NCBI RefSeq assembly: GCF_905171765.1
Contig: NC_053392.1
Span: forward strand, 32,976,192-33,040,191
Direction: 5' to 3'
DNA length: 64,000 bases
Source of the DNA: Bufo bufo
Taxonomy: Eukaryota; Chordata; Amphibia; Anura; Bufonidae
Position 1 is the stretch's first letter. Each line of letters begins with the position of its first letter. The notes beneath the pieces were generated by a model. It did not search any database. It saw only the letters and a program-made list of their open reading frames with translations, and was not told where the DNA came from. Shown in pieces: positions 20,372 through 31,099 of the stretch. A program made the position numbers and the translations under genes.

Positions 20372-21845
20372 CAGTGGTCGGCAAGCCGCGGCTCGCGAGC
20401 CACATGCAGCTCTTTACACACTTTAATGCGGCTCTTCTGTGTGCCGGGCGCCCGCTCCGCTCCCTCCTCTCGGGCGGCCACCCCAAAAGTCAGGACTCTG
20501 CAGCTAGCCTCTGTCAGTGCGCGCCCTGTGTGCAGCCCCGGCGGCCGGCTCCACACAGCTCCAGTCGGGTCATGTGGTATAGGGGGGGCGTGACTTTCTG
20601 TGTAGCGCCGCGGCGGCGAGGCAGCATCCTCTCTCTGTCTGCCACCCTCAGAAGAAGACTGTGCCTCCCAAATCAGCAGCGTGTCATCCGGTAGGTGTAG
20701 CAATGGCCTGGCCTGCCTGCCTCTGGGGACTCAATTTCTGTGACAGAAAAACGAAGGGTTGGGGGGGAATGGAGGGGGGGGGGTGAATATGAACTATATG
20801 CCTCTGGAACTTGGAAATGAGAGATGTGGGCAGGGCCAGGGATAGACAAATGAAAGGGGTGACTGATGGCCATCATGGAGAGGGGGGGTGATTATGAATT
20901 ATGTACTCATATGAGAGATGTGAACTGTGAACAGGGCAAAAAGAAAGGGGTGACTGATGGCCATCATGGGAGGGGGGGTGGTGATTATGAATTAAGTGTG
21001 CCTAACTATGGAAATGAGAGATGTGAACAGGGCAGGGTAAAAAGAAAGGTGTGATGGCCATCATGGGGGGGGGGATGTGACATGAGGGGGGAGAAATGTG
21101 ACATGAGGGGGAGAAATGTGACATGAGGGGAGAAATGTGACATGGAGGGGCAGAAATGTGACATGAGGGGAGAAATGTGACATGAGGGGAGAAATGTGAC
21201 ATGGAGGGGCAGAAATGTGACATGAGGGGAGAAATGTGACATTGTGGGATTGACATAAAAAGGGTTGATGTGAAAAGGGGGGTTTGGACATAAAATTGCG
21301 GAATATCGTAATCTAGGAGCCAGCAAAATAAGTTAGTGGCCAAGTTCTGAGGTCAATATATAACAGTACCAGTGAGGACTATTTGAGTGTGTTTTCACAT
21401 ACTTTTATATGTACTTTTTTAGTTGTATCTTGATTTTTATTTCATTTTATGTTGTCATTTTTTACTTTTATTCAACTTGACTGCAGAGCCAGTGCAATGT
21501 GTGCATGCCTGTTTTATTACTTTTACTTCTTGCCTACTGTTTGGGTGTATCCATCAAGGTGGAGAACACTGCTTAAAATATACATGATGAGCCCCACAAA
21601 TTTTATAATACTATTTACACACACATAAGATGCCATATATGCGTCATCCACAGATAAATACCAGTGCATCATCCACAGATAAATAACAGTGCCTCATCCA
21701 ATATTCTCAATAAAAACTTATTGAAACTAAAAACAGTGTACCATCCTATGTATTTTCGGTTTTAAAAATGTGGCTCTCAAAATAAATTTCAATCGTGGTT
21801 TTGGCGAGATTTGGCTCAGTTGAAAAAAAAGGTTGCCCACCACTG
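20372..21845. mobile_element. Non-autonomous hAT element with perfect 8-bp duplication
   Basis: The termini are CAGTGGTCGGCAAGCC at left and, read inward from the right, CAGTGGTGGGCAACC. The 8 bp CCATAGGC occurs directly on both sides (20364-20371 and 21846-21853), which is diagnostic of hAT insertion. The right part contains two AATAAA motifs and the left a GC-rich region with no convincing ORF. The middle is purine-rich and tandemly repeated. It lies inside an older BED-hAT remnant. Confidence 0.93.
20875..21245. repeat. Purine-rich tandem repeats inside the hAT element
   Basis: At 21073-21245 a unit near AGAAATGTGACATGAGGGG (19-20 bp) is repeated about nine times. Before it, two or three copies of an ~85-bp unit starting TGATGGCCATCATGG recur from 20865 to 21065. 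Strand asymmetry is strong (G and A on the plus strand). Confidence 0.9.
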
Positions 21846-21853
21846 CCATAGGC

Positions 21854-23262
21854 GGTCTAACATATGGAGCGTGGATTTTCAACGTCGCGTACCAGGCAAT
21901 GTTGGGGAAGAGCATTTTGCCTTTGCAGCTCAATGAGGGCATGTCTTGCATGGTAACAGTGGCTGAAGTGCATGCACAGTTTCCTGAACATTTTTAACAG
22001 CTTTTGCAGTTCGGTGGAACACTTGAGGAACCGGGTGACAATGAGATTGAAGACATGCCCATGCAGGACACTTGGGTCACCCCTCCCTGGTGCAGCGCAG
22101 ACAAAATGTTCTTCCTATTATCAGTAACAATCTCCAGTTGGCGAGGAGACAGCTATTGTTTGTTCTTTATTGATGACGCCGAGCAGTTCCACCCGGGTGT
22201 GGCTCCGTTCACCAAAGCTGACCAGGTGCAGAACCGCTTGGCAATGCCTAGCTTTGCATAGGGGAAATGCTGGAGGCCACTGTGAACTATGCCTAGAGGG
22301 GAGAATGAGAACAAGGTGGAGTATGAAAAGGCAGAGGAGGACATTGGCGTAGAAATCCGAGCATTACAACGCAGAGGCGGCATTGCCATAAGCTGGCCAA
22401 GTTGCTATTGTGCGTCGGCAGGAACCACAATTACCCTGTGGGTTGTCAACAACATATATTATCCTTGACCATAGTTACAACTCCATATGACAGCGCTGGG
22501 GTGAACTCTACCAGAGAGGCCCAAGGACTAGCCCACCTACTGCTCAACATATGTGTGCAGGGCTGGTACGGCTTTTTTCGAAAAGTAATGTCGGCTTGGG
22601 ACTCTCCTCCTTGGGTGGAGACAAGCCATCAGTTCTCTGAAATGTGCAGAGTTAACCACATGGAAAGGGAGAGACTGCAGTGCCAGCAACTTGGCCAGGT
22701 ACACATTCAGCTTCTGGGCCATCGGATGAGTGCACGCATACTGTTGTCTTTTTGTAATCACCTCGGTGATCGAATGCTGTCAAAACAAGTAATGAGAAGT
22801 AGTAGGAGGAGGAGCATCAGGAGCAATAGACGACATTGAAGTGGATGGGAAGGAACAACAGCTTCCTTCTGCTAAAGTTATTGAGCCCTGACTGCTGGAG
22901 AGTTGCTGCATCAGGGTGTAACACTAAATAAGTGGCACAGTTTTTCCACACCACTTTATGGTGACGTTCCATGTGTTGACACAGGGCCATCGTGCCAGAA
23001 TTAGCACCCTGGCCACACCTCACATTCTGCATACAGCCATGTTAACGACCCCAGGGACTTGGTGAAAATTTGTCACACTTACAAGTATGGCATTTTCCCT
23101 CCACCACTGCGTGTTTCCTTTCACCACTGCGTGATGCCTGCCTGCCTCTGCTTTTATGAACCCGTGCACTGCTAGTGAATTTCTCACAGGTGGTGTGTAA
23201 TATCCCGGAGTGCCATTACCACTCCTTTTTGGCACCTTGCTACTGTCTAATTGATATCATCT
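21854..23262 (-). pseudogene. BED-hAT transposase remnant, 5' and middle piece
   Basis: On the minus strand a BED finger lies at about 23050-22950 (CQHMERHHKVVW), followed by a hAT body at 22761-22537 (KRQQYACTHPMAQKLNV, RHYFSKKAVPALHTYVEQ). The stretch down to 21854 matches the region just before and into the catalytic core of the fuller copy at 47348-52484. Several frameshifts and stops are present. The remainder of the gene is at 19270-20363, beyond an inserted hAT element. Confidence 0.85.
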
Positions 23263-25425
23263 AATGTACCCCATGTCATCATAATTATGTGCATATTAAT
23301 TCCTATAAATTTGTAAGGTTCATGTAATGTGCCTGGTCTACCAGCAGATAGCAGCAAAACAATGGCAGAGATAGTTTCCTGGAGAGGAACCATCTAGTTA
23401 CTTACAGCCGTCTCTAGAGAGAGAGGAATTTAGTTAGTCAGGGCAGAGTCTAGCCTACCTCCTCCTGGGGTGAGTTTGTGTTTTGGCTAGCAGAGCGCTG
23501 CCTGCTCTGCTAGGCCCAGAGGCCCAGCCTCTGAAGTCTACATGGTTGCTTGACCCCTCCTGGGCTCGCATTGCCTCCATCGAAGCTGAAGTGAGAGCTA
23601 GTGATGAGCGGGAGGTGCCATATTCGATTTTGCGATATTTCGCGAATATTCGATTCAATATTCGTCTTATATTCGTCGAAATCGAATATTCGTCATTATT
23701 CTATTTATCGCAAAGAATATGCGATTTAATTATTCGCGTATTGCGAATTTTCTTTTAACTGTATAAGGCAACTTTCCTACTGGTTGGCTATGGCTAGGCT
23801 AATATGTGTATTTTATGAATATTCTCTATATTGCTATAACTTCGTTTTTTAGAATATTCGTAATATTCTAAAAAACGAAGTTATAGCAATATAGAGAATA
23901 TTCGTAAAATACACATACTAGCCTAGTCATAGCCATAGGAAAGTTGCCTTATACAGTTAAAAGTATATACACTGTACTTTAGCTAGTGTAGTGCTATAAT
24001 CTTTTTGTTTTTTGTCAATTTTTTTTTGCCTCTTCTGAACTTCAGTTTTGGAAAAAAATGTACACTATTAAAAAAAAATACTATAGCAATATATTAGCTA
24101 ATTTACAGTCTATATGTGTATTTTACGAATATTCTAAAAAACGAAGTTATAGCAATATAACGAATATTCGTAAAATACACATATAGACTGCAATTTAGCT
24201 AATATAGTGCTATAATCTTTTTATTTTTAGTCTAATTTTTTTTGCCTCTTCTGAACTTCAGTTTTGGAAAAAATTTACACTATTAAAAAAAAATACTATA
24301 GCACTATATTAGCTAAATTGCAGTCTATATGTGTATTTTATGAATATTCGCTATATTGCTATAACTTAATTTTTTAGAATATTCGGAATATTCTAAAAGA
24401 TGAAGTTATAGCAATATAGCGAATATATTCGTTATTTTGAATATTTGTCTTTTTTTTTTCCAATGTGTTCTATTATTCCACTTTGGCATACTGCTCCCCG
24501 ACAAGCGTCCACGTCACCATGGGAACGCCTGTGGGTTAGAATATACAATCGGATCTGCGTTTTCACGATCTCAGGGAAAACTCAGATCCGATGGTATTTT
24601 CTAACCCACAGGCGTTCCCATGGTGACGGGGACGCTTGTCGGAGAGGAGTATGCGAACAACTGTACAGATAGGAAAAATTAATGCAAAAATTCTAAATAA
24701 CTAATATATTCACTATATTGCTATATATTAGTTTTTTAGAATATTGGTCATTTTATTTTCCATATGAAAACATGATTCCTTCCTGCTTAAGTTGCTTGTG
24801 GGCCAATGACTTATTGACCCACAAGAAAGAAGCAGGGAGGAATCATGTTTACAAATGTTAAAAAATGACGAATATTCGATATAACGAATATATAGCACCT
24901 AGTGAGAGCTTGAGGTACTCCAAAGCCAGGACAAGAAGTTCCTAGGATATAAGTAAGAGACAGACTACAGCTAAACTAAGTTCCAGCAGAAGAGGAAAGT
25001 TCCTATTTTGTCTAGCCAAGCATAGCAGAGCCGATAGAGTTGTCACATAGCAGTGCTGAGATTGTTGCAAAAGTGTTTGCCTGCCAAAGTGAAGCTAATA
25101 CCTGCTGATGACCAAGAAACCATTTGGAAACTGTTTGGATTACCGTTTATGCCAAGTAAAAGCAATTGTTCAATGTTACCACAAGTCTGGACTCCATTTA
25201 TTCCACCTTCTACCCCATCCAAGTTCAACTACCCTTTTTGCACTGCTTCGGACTATACCACTTCTGGGATCAACCTATATCCAGGTAGGAGCACCGTGAC
25301 ATGTGCATACAACATCTACAGAGACATTGTAGGCCACTCTACACCACGCTGGCAATCCTACCCTGTGTACCACCAATACCATCTACAAAGGGGACTACAC
25401 GTTCCCGTTGCTTAACTGCAACTGG
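23263..25425. other. Unclassified repeat carrying a hAT MITE
   Basis: The parts outside the MITE (23263-23590 and 24910-25425) read continuously when the MITE is set aside. A 120-codon plus-strand frame at 25053-25415 has no similarity I recognise. Position between two minus-strand BED-hAT pieces (19270-23262 and 25430-26951) suggests this block inserted into one hAT copy. An LTR-like origin is possible but I find no convincing terminal repeats. Confidence 0.35.
23599..24901. mobile_element. Hairpin-rich hAT MITE with perfect 8-bp duplication
   Basis: It starts TAGTGATGAGCGGGAGG and ends AGCACCTA. GTGAGAGC flanks it directly on both sides (23591-23598 and 24902-24909). The interior is a series of palindromes: about 23800-23930, 24085-24200, 24300-24425, 24497-24645 (arms with AACGCCTGTGGGTTAGAATA) and 24765-24855. 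No gene is present. A relative is at 38358-39129. Confidence 0.93.
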
Positions 25426-26257
25426 CGTCACGTTTACTTGCTTTAATAGAGGGACATATTTTGTAGAAACCTCTGGAGGGGCAAGGGATCCCCCAGATGC
25501 TGGCACCAGGCCGTTGCAAGTGTCCCTAGTAGCAGACAGTGTACTTTTCCAGTGTTTGGCTGCAGATATCCCACTGCTTCCACGCTGTTGTCTCATGGGC
25601 ACACTTCCAAGCTGCTGTCTCATTTCTGCATCCCACGTGCGATCAGCTACATCATCATCTACATCTGTTTGGTCTTCACTTGTCCCACCCTCACCTGTCT
25701 CTAGCGCATGTCTCTGACCACTAGCAACATATGCTTCCACCCAACTGTCATCATCGGTAGTTGCACACCTAGAGGAGTCCGCAGCGGACCTCTCCTCCAA
25801 GTCTGTGCTGGCCTGTAACTGCTGACTGTCCATCCAAAGCTCATCCTCACTGAAAAGCGGAGCAGAGCCGATGGCTGTCATTACTTGGCTAGGAAAAGGA
25901 GCAGCAAAAGCAAGAGGGACTTTTAGGACAGATAAGGGCACAGAGGCAGTACCTGGGCCATGCTAAGTAAGTGTAGTGTTAGAGGAACCCACTGATTGCT
26001 GGCTGTGTGTATCTGTTGTCACCTGAGATGATGTTTAAGAGCGAGTCAACCACTCCAGTACAGCTGGATTGTTGGTCAAAACACGACCGCTGGATGACAG
26101 TGGCAGTTTTGGCCTTTTGCTGAAGCTGTTGAAACCACCAACCCTTCTTCTGCTGCTACTTGTGCCTCCTACAGCAACATTTTTGCCATTGCCTATGCCT
26201 TTGGAGGGCCTAGGCAACTGGCTGTTGGTCATAGTGTACAGTAACTGTATCAGTAAT

Positions 26258-26480
26258 GTAATAGATTAACTGTGAATATGTCAGCGGTTTAACAAGATGC
26301 AGACAACAATATATTACAAAGCACTTTAATACTGAGGCACAGACATTCTATGTATAAATTAAAAGATTAACTGTGAATGTGTCAACGGTTAATCAAGATG
26401 CAGATGGTGATATATTACTCCGCCCCTTAATACTGAGGAACAGTAATTCTATGTATAAATTAAAGGATTAACTGGAATAT
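26258..26480 (-). repeat. Two-copy ~105-bp leader duplication in hAT
   Basis: GATTAACTGTGAATRTGTCA and the following sequence, including TTCTATGTATAAATTAAA, occur twice in tandem. It lies between promoter and coding start, the same place where other copies of this family carry tandem repeats of different sequence. Confidence 0.85.
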
Positions 26481-26708
26481 GGCAGCTGTTCAAGATGCAC
26501 AAAGCGATTGAACTCAACTTGCACTGTCACTGTCACTGCAGTCTCCCTATGCTGTACCTACAGTGTCTAAAAACTCTTCCTACACTATCCCTGTACTGTC
26601 CCTGCATTCTCCGTATCCAATATTCTACAAAAGGTTTCTGAATCACTGACCCTAGTGCATAAGCACTTGTCACATCTGTTCCTAAGCGCAACTCACACGG
26701 GATGAGGC

Positions 26709-26730
26709 TTTTTATAGGGCTATGACATCA
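26709..26730 (-). promoter_or_regulatory. CRE-like and TATA motifs of BED-hAT
   Basis: Read on the minus strand: TGATGTCATAGCCCTATAAA. The same arrangement is present at 30216-30237 and 47568-47589, with a CCAAT-type motif (CAGCCAATCAGC) just upstream here and at 47545-47556. Confidence 0.7.
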
Positions 26731-26951
26731 GAGGGGTGAATATGTGCTGATTGGCTGGCTGCTCAGCATTATGGGTGATCTCTCCTTCCCGACCTTCTTA
26801 CTTTCACTTTGTAACACGTGCAGCAGCCATTTTAGAAAAAAATCTGATTCGTTATCACGAAGCGTGAAGACATTGGCTATGCGGCAAATCAAATTTTTAC
26901 TAAACTTTGGATTTAATTCCTCTTCGAATGCTTTGATTTGCTCAACACTAT

Positions 26952-27520
26952 TTACAATGTCACATTATGCCTACTTCCCACTGCTCATGTCAAGAATACT
27001 CATTATTCGTTGTAAATCAGTAAGAGAGTACTTTCCTCAGGACAGGTTATCAGATCAGTAGGCATCCAACACGAGCATCCCTTCTAATCAGCTGTTTTTG
27101 GGAGCTAACTGAAACTTAACCAGAATTAGGAAGAAGGAGAAGGATCTGTCCAGTTTCCATGGCCAGAAAGTTCTTGAATCCTCAAGAACACTAAATCACG
27201 GTAGTAGTTATGCTTACATCTTTAAGGATCAAATAGAACATTTTTTGTGTATGTTTTGTAAAGTGAGATTAGACTGTTAAAGACATACCCAAGATAGATT
27301 CTTCACAATGGATTGTAAAAATTTTTAGGGAAGAAATAAAATTCATCATCATAAATACATTAAAAATAATTACCCCTGGGACTACATGAACATAAGTGGG
27401 ATGTATTGATCATGTGAACAAGAATGGTTCAATTAACTTGAACATTGTACTAGCCCATTTCTATAAAACATATTTGATTAAATCTTGGATTTTGGCCCTA
27501 ACTTTCTTAATTATATCTAA
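26952..27520. other. No gene seen
   Basis: A/T-rich sequence without recognisable protein, repeat array or terminal structure. Confidence 0.35.
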
Positions 27521-27522
27521 GT

Positions 27523-27690
27523 GTACTTTCACACTAGTGTTATTCTTTTCAGGTATTGAAATCCGGTAAAGGGTCTCAATAGCGGAAAAAAAACACATCA
27601 GGTTTGCCCTAATTCATTCTGAATGGAAAGCAATCTGTTCAGTATACATCAGGATGTCTTCCGTTCCGTCCCTTTAATGGTATTTGACCT
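27523..27690. mobile_element. Partial Harbinger-type MITE
   Basis: It begins with GTACTTTCACACTAGTGTTA after a TAA and continues with GGTATTGAAATCCGGTAAAG, matching the start of the partial copy at 55158 and, at its terminus, the copy at 52830. The right half is not recognisable. Confidence 0.65.
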
Positions 27691-27869
27691 GAGAAAATAC
27701 TGCAGCATGCAAAAAAAAAGAAAAATTATAATTTAAATAATTTGGTGATGCCAGTCCACTCTTCCTGCAGCGGAGCAAAAATATTCAGCAAAGGAGTCTC
27801 TTTCTACAGTGGTCCTTGGTCCAAAACTTTCAATACTGGCCAAATCGCTGACTTCAGGGATCTGTTCGA

Positions 27870-28317
27870 CATGTAATACCGAACAGTGTGTTGTCTTCCG
27901 GGTGTTCAGGTTTGGCATATTGCGGATCGGATTGACAGATTGCTGAGTGGGGCTGGGGAAGACCCGGCTGTCATGGTACACATTGGCACCAATGACAAAG
28001 TCAAGGGAAGATGGAAGGTCCTTAAAAATGATTTTAAGGAACTAGGAGAGAAGCTCAAGTCCAGGACCTCCAAGGTAGTGTTTTCAGAAATACTTCCACT
28101 GCCACGAGCGTCACCAGAGAGACATCAGGAGCTTAGGGAGTTAAATAAGTGGCTCAGAAGCTGGTGCAGGAAGGAAGAGTTTGGGTTCATGGAGAACTGG
28201 GCAGACTTCTCTGTCGGTTACAGACTCTACACTAGGGACGGGTTGCACCTTAATGGGGAGGGTGCAACTGCCCTGGGGGAAAAAATGGTTAGATGGCTGG
28301 AGGAGCTTTTAAACTAG
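27870..28317 (+). pseudogene. CR1-like LINE ORF1 fragment with SGNH esterase domain
   Basis: The frame carries PAVMVHIGTNDK (SGNH block with the GTND motif) and ends RDGLHLNGEGATALGEKM (block with the catalytic D-x-x-H). ORF1 proteins of CR1-like LINEs are known to carry such an esterase domain. The N-terminal part with the catalytic serine (GDS block) is not intact; the sequence before about 27870 is unrelated or too decayed. It ends at a stop at 28317, about 250 bp before the endonuclease, the order expected for ORF1 then ORF2. Confidence 0.8.
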
Positions 28318-28566
28318 GATCTGGGGGGAGGGTGGGGGGTCATACTAATAAGGGGGTAGATAATGTACATAGAGAGTGGGATATAGGAGTGGACAGTGGG
28401 GATTTAGTGGGGACTGGGGATAGTGAGGAAACTAGTGAGAAGACTGGGCAAAACTATACACCGATGAAAAATAGAACTGCTGGTAACAAGAACCTGTTAC
28501 ATACAAACATCAACCAATGAACCGAAAAATCCCAGATATAAATTTTACAGGTAAAAGTAATTTAAA

Positions 28567-29527
28567 ATGTATTTCACAAATGCCAGAAGTCTAGCTAGCA
28601 AAATGGGGGAGCCGGAGGCAATGGTACTAGAAGAATACATAGATGTAGTGGTGTGGCTGAGACATGTTTGGACTCTTCGCATGACTGGGCTGTTAATATT
28701 GCGGGTTTTACACTATTTAGGAAAGACCGGGTCAATAGAAAAGGTGGTGGCGTGCGCCTGTATGTGAGTGATCTGAAGACAAGTGTGAAAGAGGCAATTG
28801 TGGGTGAGGATGGTGAGGATGGTGAGGATGTGGAAACATTATGGGTGGAGGTTCAAAGGGATATAAACACTGAAAAAATAATACTTGGTGTAATCTATAG
28901 ACCCCCTAACATCACAGAGGAGATAGAAGCTCAACTGTATAACCAAATAGAACGGGCTGCACAGGCTGGTACAGTGGTCATAATGGGAGATTTTAACTTC
29001 CCAGACATTGATTGTGCCTCAACCGCAAAGGGGAGAAAATTCCAAAACTTGCTGCAGGACCACTTTATGGGCCAGTTTGTAGAAGCTCCCAATAGGGGCG
29101 ATGCTCTGTTGTATCTGGTAATCTCTAATGATGCAGAGCTTGTTGGAAATGTTACTGTTTGAGAAACCCTAGGTAATAGTGATCACAATATAATTATATT
29201 CCCCCTAAACTATAAGAAGCAAAATCTAGCTGGTAGAGCAAAGACACTAAATTTTAAAAAGGCTAATTTCCCTGGGTTGAGGGCAGCATTTCAGGGCATA
29301 GACTGGGAGCAGTTACTGTCAAATAATAATACTGAGGATAAATGGGAGAGCTTTAAATCCACATTGAGTAATTGCACTGAAAAATGTATTCCTTTAGGTA
29401 ACAAGCATAAACGGATACAATTAAACCCCCTATGGCTTACAGCTACTGTAAAAAGGCCAATAAAAGACAAAAAAGGGCATTTAAAAAATACAAATCTGAG
29501 GGGTCAGCTCCAGCGTTTGAAGCTTTT
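28567..29527 (+). pseudogene. CR1-like LINE ORF2 fragment, APE endonuclease
   Basis: The region encodes an apurinic-type endonuclease: YFTNARSLASKM at the start, AETCLDSS with the metal-binding glutamate, GVIYRPPN, MGDFNFPDI with the catalytic aspartate, and GNSDHNIIIF with the catalytic histidine. A frameshift lies near 28650-28660 and a stop at 29159-29161. A short in-frame tandem (GEDGEDGED) sits at about 28803-28832. The linker that normally leads into reverse transcriptase (KKRAFKKYKSEG in the third frame) breaks off at about 29527, where an unrelated hAT transposase begins. No reverse transcriptase follows. Confidence 0.87.
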
Positions 29528-30004
29528 AAGTTACTAGCAAAATATGACCCAGTTGCCAAACAGCATCTTCACAAAGTTCAGCAGGCACATGGGTACTCTG
29601 TATCCTACGTCTCTCCTAAGAGACAGAATGAGTTCATCAGCTTGCTTGGTGATCATGTTAGAAAACAGCCATCTTTCAAAGAATTACAAAGGCCAAGTAT
29701 TTTGCTATCATGTTTGCTAGCACTCTAGATATTTCTCACACTGACCAAATGTTCCAAGTGGTTCGATATGTTCACATTGAAGATACTAAAGTCAACATGG
29801 TAGAATATTTCATTGATTTTATTCAGTTATATGGGAAATGAGCTGATATCATTACAAAACAGATTTGTGACAAGTTACAAGCAGTTGGCCTTAAGCTGGA
29901 GCCAAGGATACGACAACGCAACAACTATGGCTGGACACATTAGTGGTGTACAGAAACACATTTTGGATATCAATCCCAAAGCAGCGTTTGTGCCATATAA
30001 AAAT
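29528..30004 (+). pseudogene. ZMYM1-like hAT transposase, first piece
   Basis: Translated pieces such as KLLAKYDPVAKQHLHKVQQA, SYVSPKRQNEFI, AKYFAIMFAS, HTDQMFQVVRYV and YDNATTMAGHISGVQ are typical of the hAT-derived transposase family related to ZMYM1 (DUF4371 and core). Frameshifts and stops break it. At 29990-30004 it reads up to KAAFVPY, where the family continues with a C-x-NHSLNLVG motif. That continuation lies at 36862, after an inserted hAT element. Confidence 0.85.
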
Positions 30005-30215
30005 TAGAGATGAGCGAATCGAAGCTGATGAAGTGGAATTCGATCCGAATTTCAGGAAAAATTTGATTCGCAACAAATGCGAATTTCCTCGCGCTTGGTG
30101 GTAATGAATCGCATTTTTGCTCAAATGGCTGATGCACATGTGAAAACATGGGCAAGGAACTCTGGCTGCATGCAGGCATGTCAATCTGGGTGATCCAGCC
30201 AGCCAGCCAGCACTG

Positions 30216-30237
30216 TGATGTCACAGCCCTATAAATA
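30216..30237 (+). promoter_or_regulatory. CRE-like and TATA motifs of BED-hAT
   Basis: TGATGTCACAGCCCTATAAA: a CRE-like TGATGTCA at 30216-30223 and TATAAATA at 30230-30237. The pair is conserved in position and spacing with copies at 47568 and, on the minus strand, 26730. The consensus CRE is TGACGTCA; the T may reflect CpG decay. Confidence 0.7.
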
Positions 30238-30529
30238 CGGCAGCCATCTTGGATTCAAACATTTTCCAGCATTCTGAGTGCAGGGAGAGAAGTGAGAAGG
30301 CACTAGGGACAGCAATAGGAAAAACCTGATTGTGAAAAGAAAACCGGAAAAAAAGTTTTATCAGTGCAGGGAAAGGATAGGGAGGAATCATTGCACAGCA
30401 TCTTAGTGCAGGGAGAGAAACGTCAGAAGGTGCTAGGGACAGTGCTAGAAACACGATTTACAAGTGCAGGGAAAGATTGTTTGGGGATCCAAATAGCCAT
30501 TATATAGCTCTGTCATACCAGCAATTTGT

Positions 30530-31040
30530 TCTTTGGGTGAAAGTGCTATGCTGAAAAGTCTTTAGTGGCGTATATCTGTGGAAAAGGAAAAATATATTCT
30601 CATTTCACTTCTGCAGTTATATGTGGTGAAAGCATTTAGTGGCGTATTTCAGTACAAAAAGAATAATATACAAGCACTTCACTGTTGCAGTTATTTGCGG
30701 TAAAAGTGTTTAGTGACGTATTTCAGAACTAAAAGAAAAATATATACGCAGTTCACTTCTGCAGCTATATGTGGTGAAAGAATTTAGTGGCCTATTTCAT
30801 TACAAAAAGAAAAATATATACGCAGTTCACTTCTGCAGTTATTTGTAATGAAAGCGTTTAGTGGCCTATTTCAGTACAGAAAAAAAAACTATATATGCAC
30901 TCCACTGTTGCAGTTATTTGTGGAGAAACCGTTTAGTGGACTATTTCAGTACAAAAAGAAAAAGATATACGCATTTCACTGTTGCAGTTATTTGTGGTGA
31001 AAGCGTTTAGTGGCCTATTTTAGTACAAAAAGAAATATAT
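30530..31040 (+). repeat. Leader tandem repeat of ~75 bp, about seven copies
   Basis: Units contain CACTTCTGCAGTTATATGTG, GTGAAAG and TTTAGTGGCSTATTTCAGTA, then an A-rich AAAAAGAAAAATATAT. They lie between promoter and coding start of the BED-hAT. Divergence between units is moderate. Fewer, different units hold the same place in other copies. Confidence 0.88.
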
Positions 31041-31099
31041 ATTCGTTGCTTTTAGGGGTCTTTTCATTTGCTTTTAATTAATTTAGTTCAGCTAAAAGT

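Larger units (their letters stand above)
25430..26951 (-). pseudogene. BED-hAT element, 5' part: promoter, leader and N-terminal coding region
   Basis: On the minus strand the element begins near 26951 with TAGTGTTGAGCAAATC and carries a CRE-like and TATA motif pair at 26730-26709 and a duplicated ~105-bp leader. A coding start at 26232 leads to the conserved NPAVLEWLTRS. After a stop, a second stretch (25941-25430) is serine- and acid-rich, with IGSAPLFSEDEL and DVDDDVADRTW. It matches the N-terminal region of the copies at 31100, 48143 and 59372. It stops before the BED finger at the block beginning 25425. The finger-containing piece at 21854-23262 may be its continuation. Confidence 0.78.

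Noticed and set aside
20865..21245. Regular repeats that could suggest a CRISPR-like array
   Set aside because: The units are head-to-tail with no unique spacers, in a eukaryotic hAT element.
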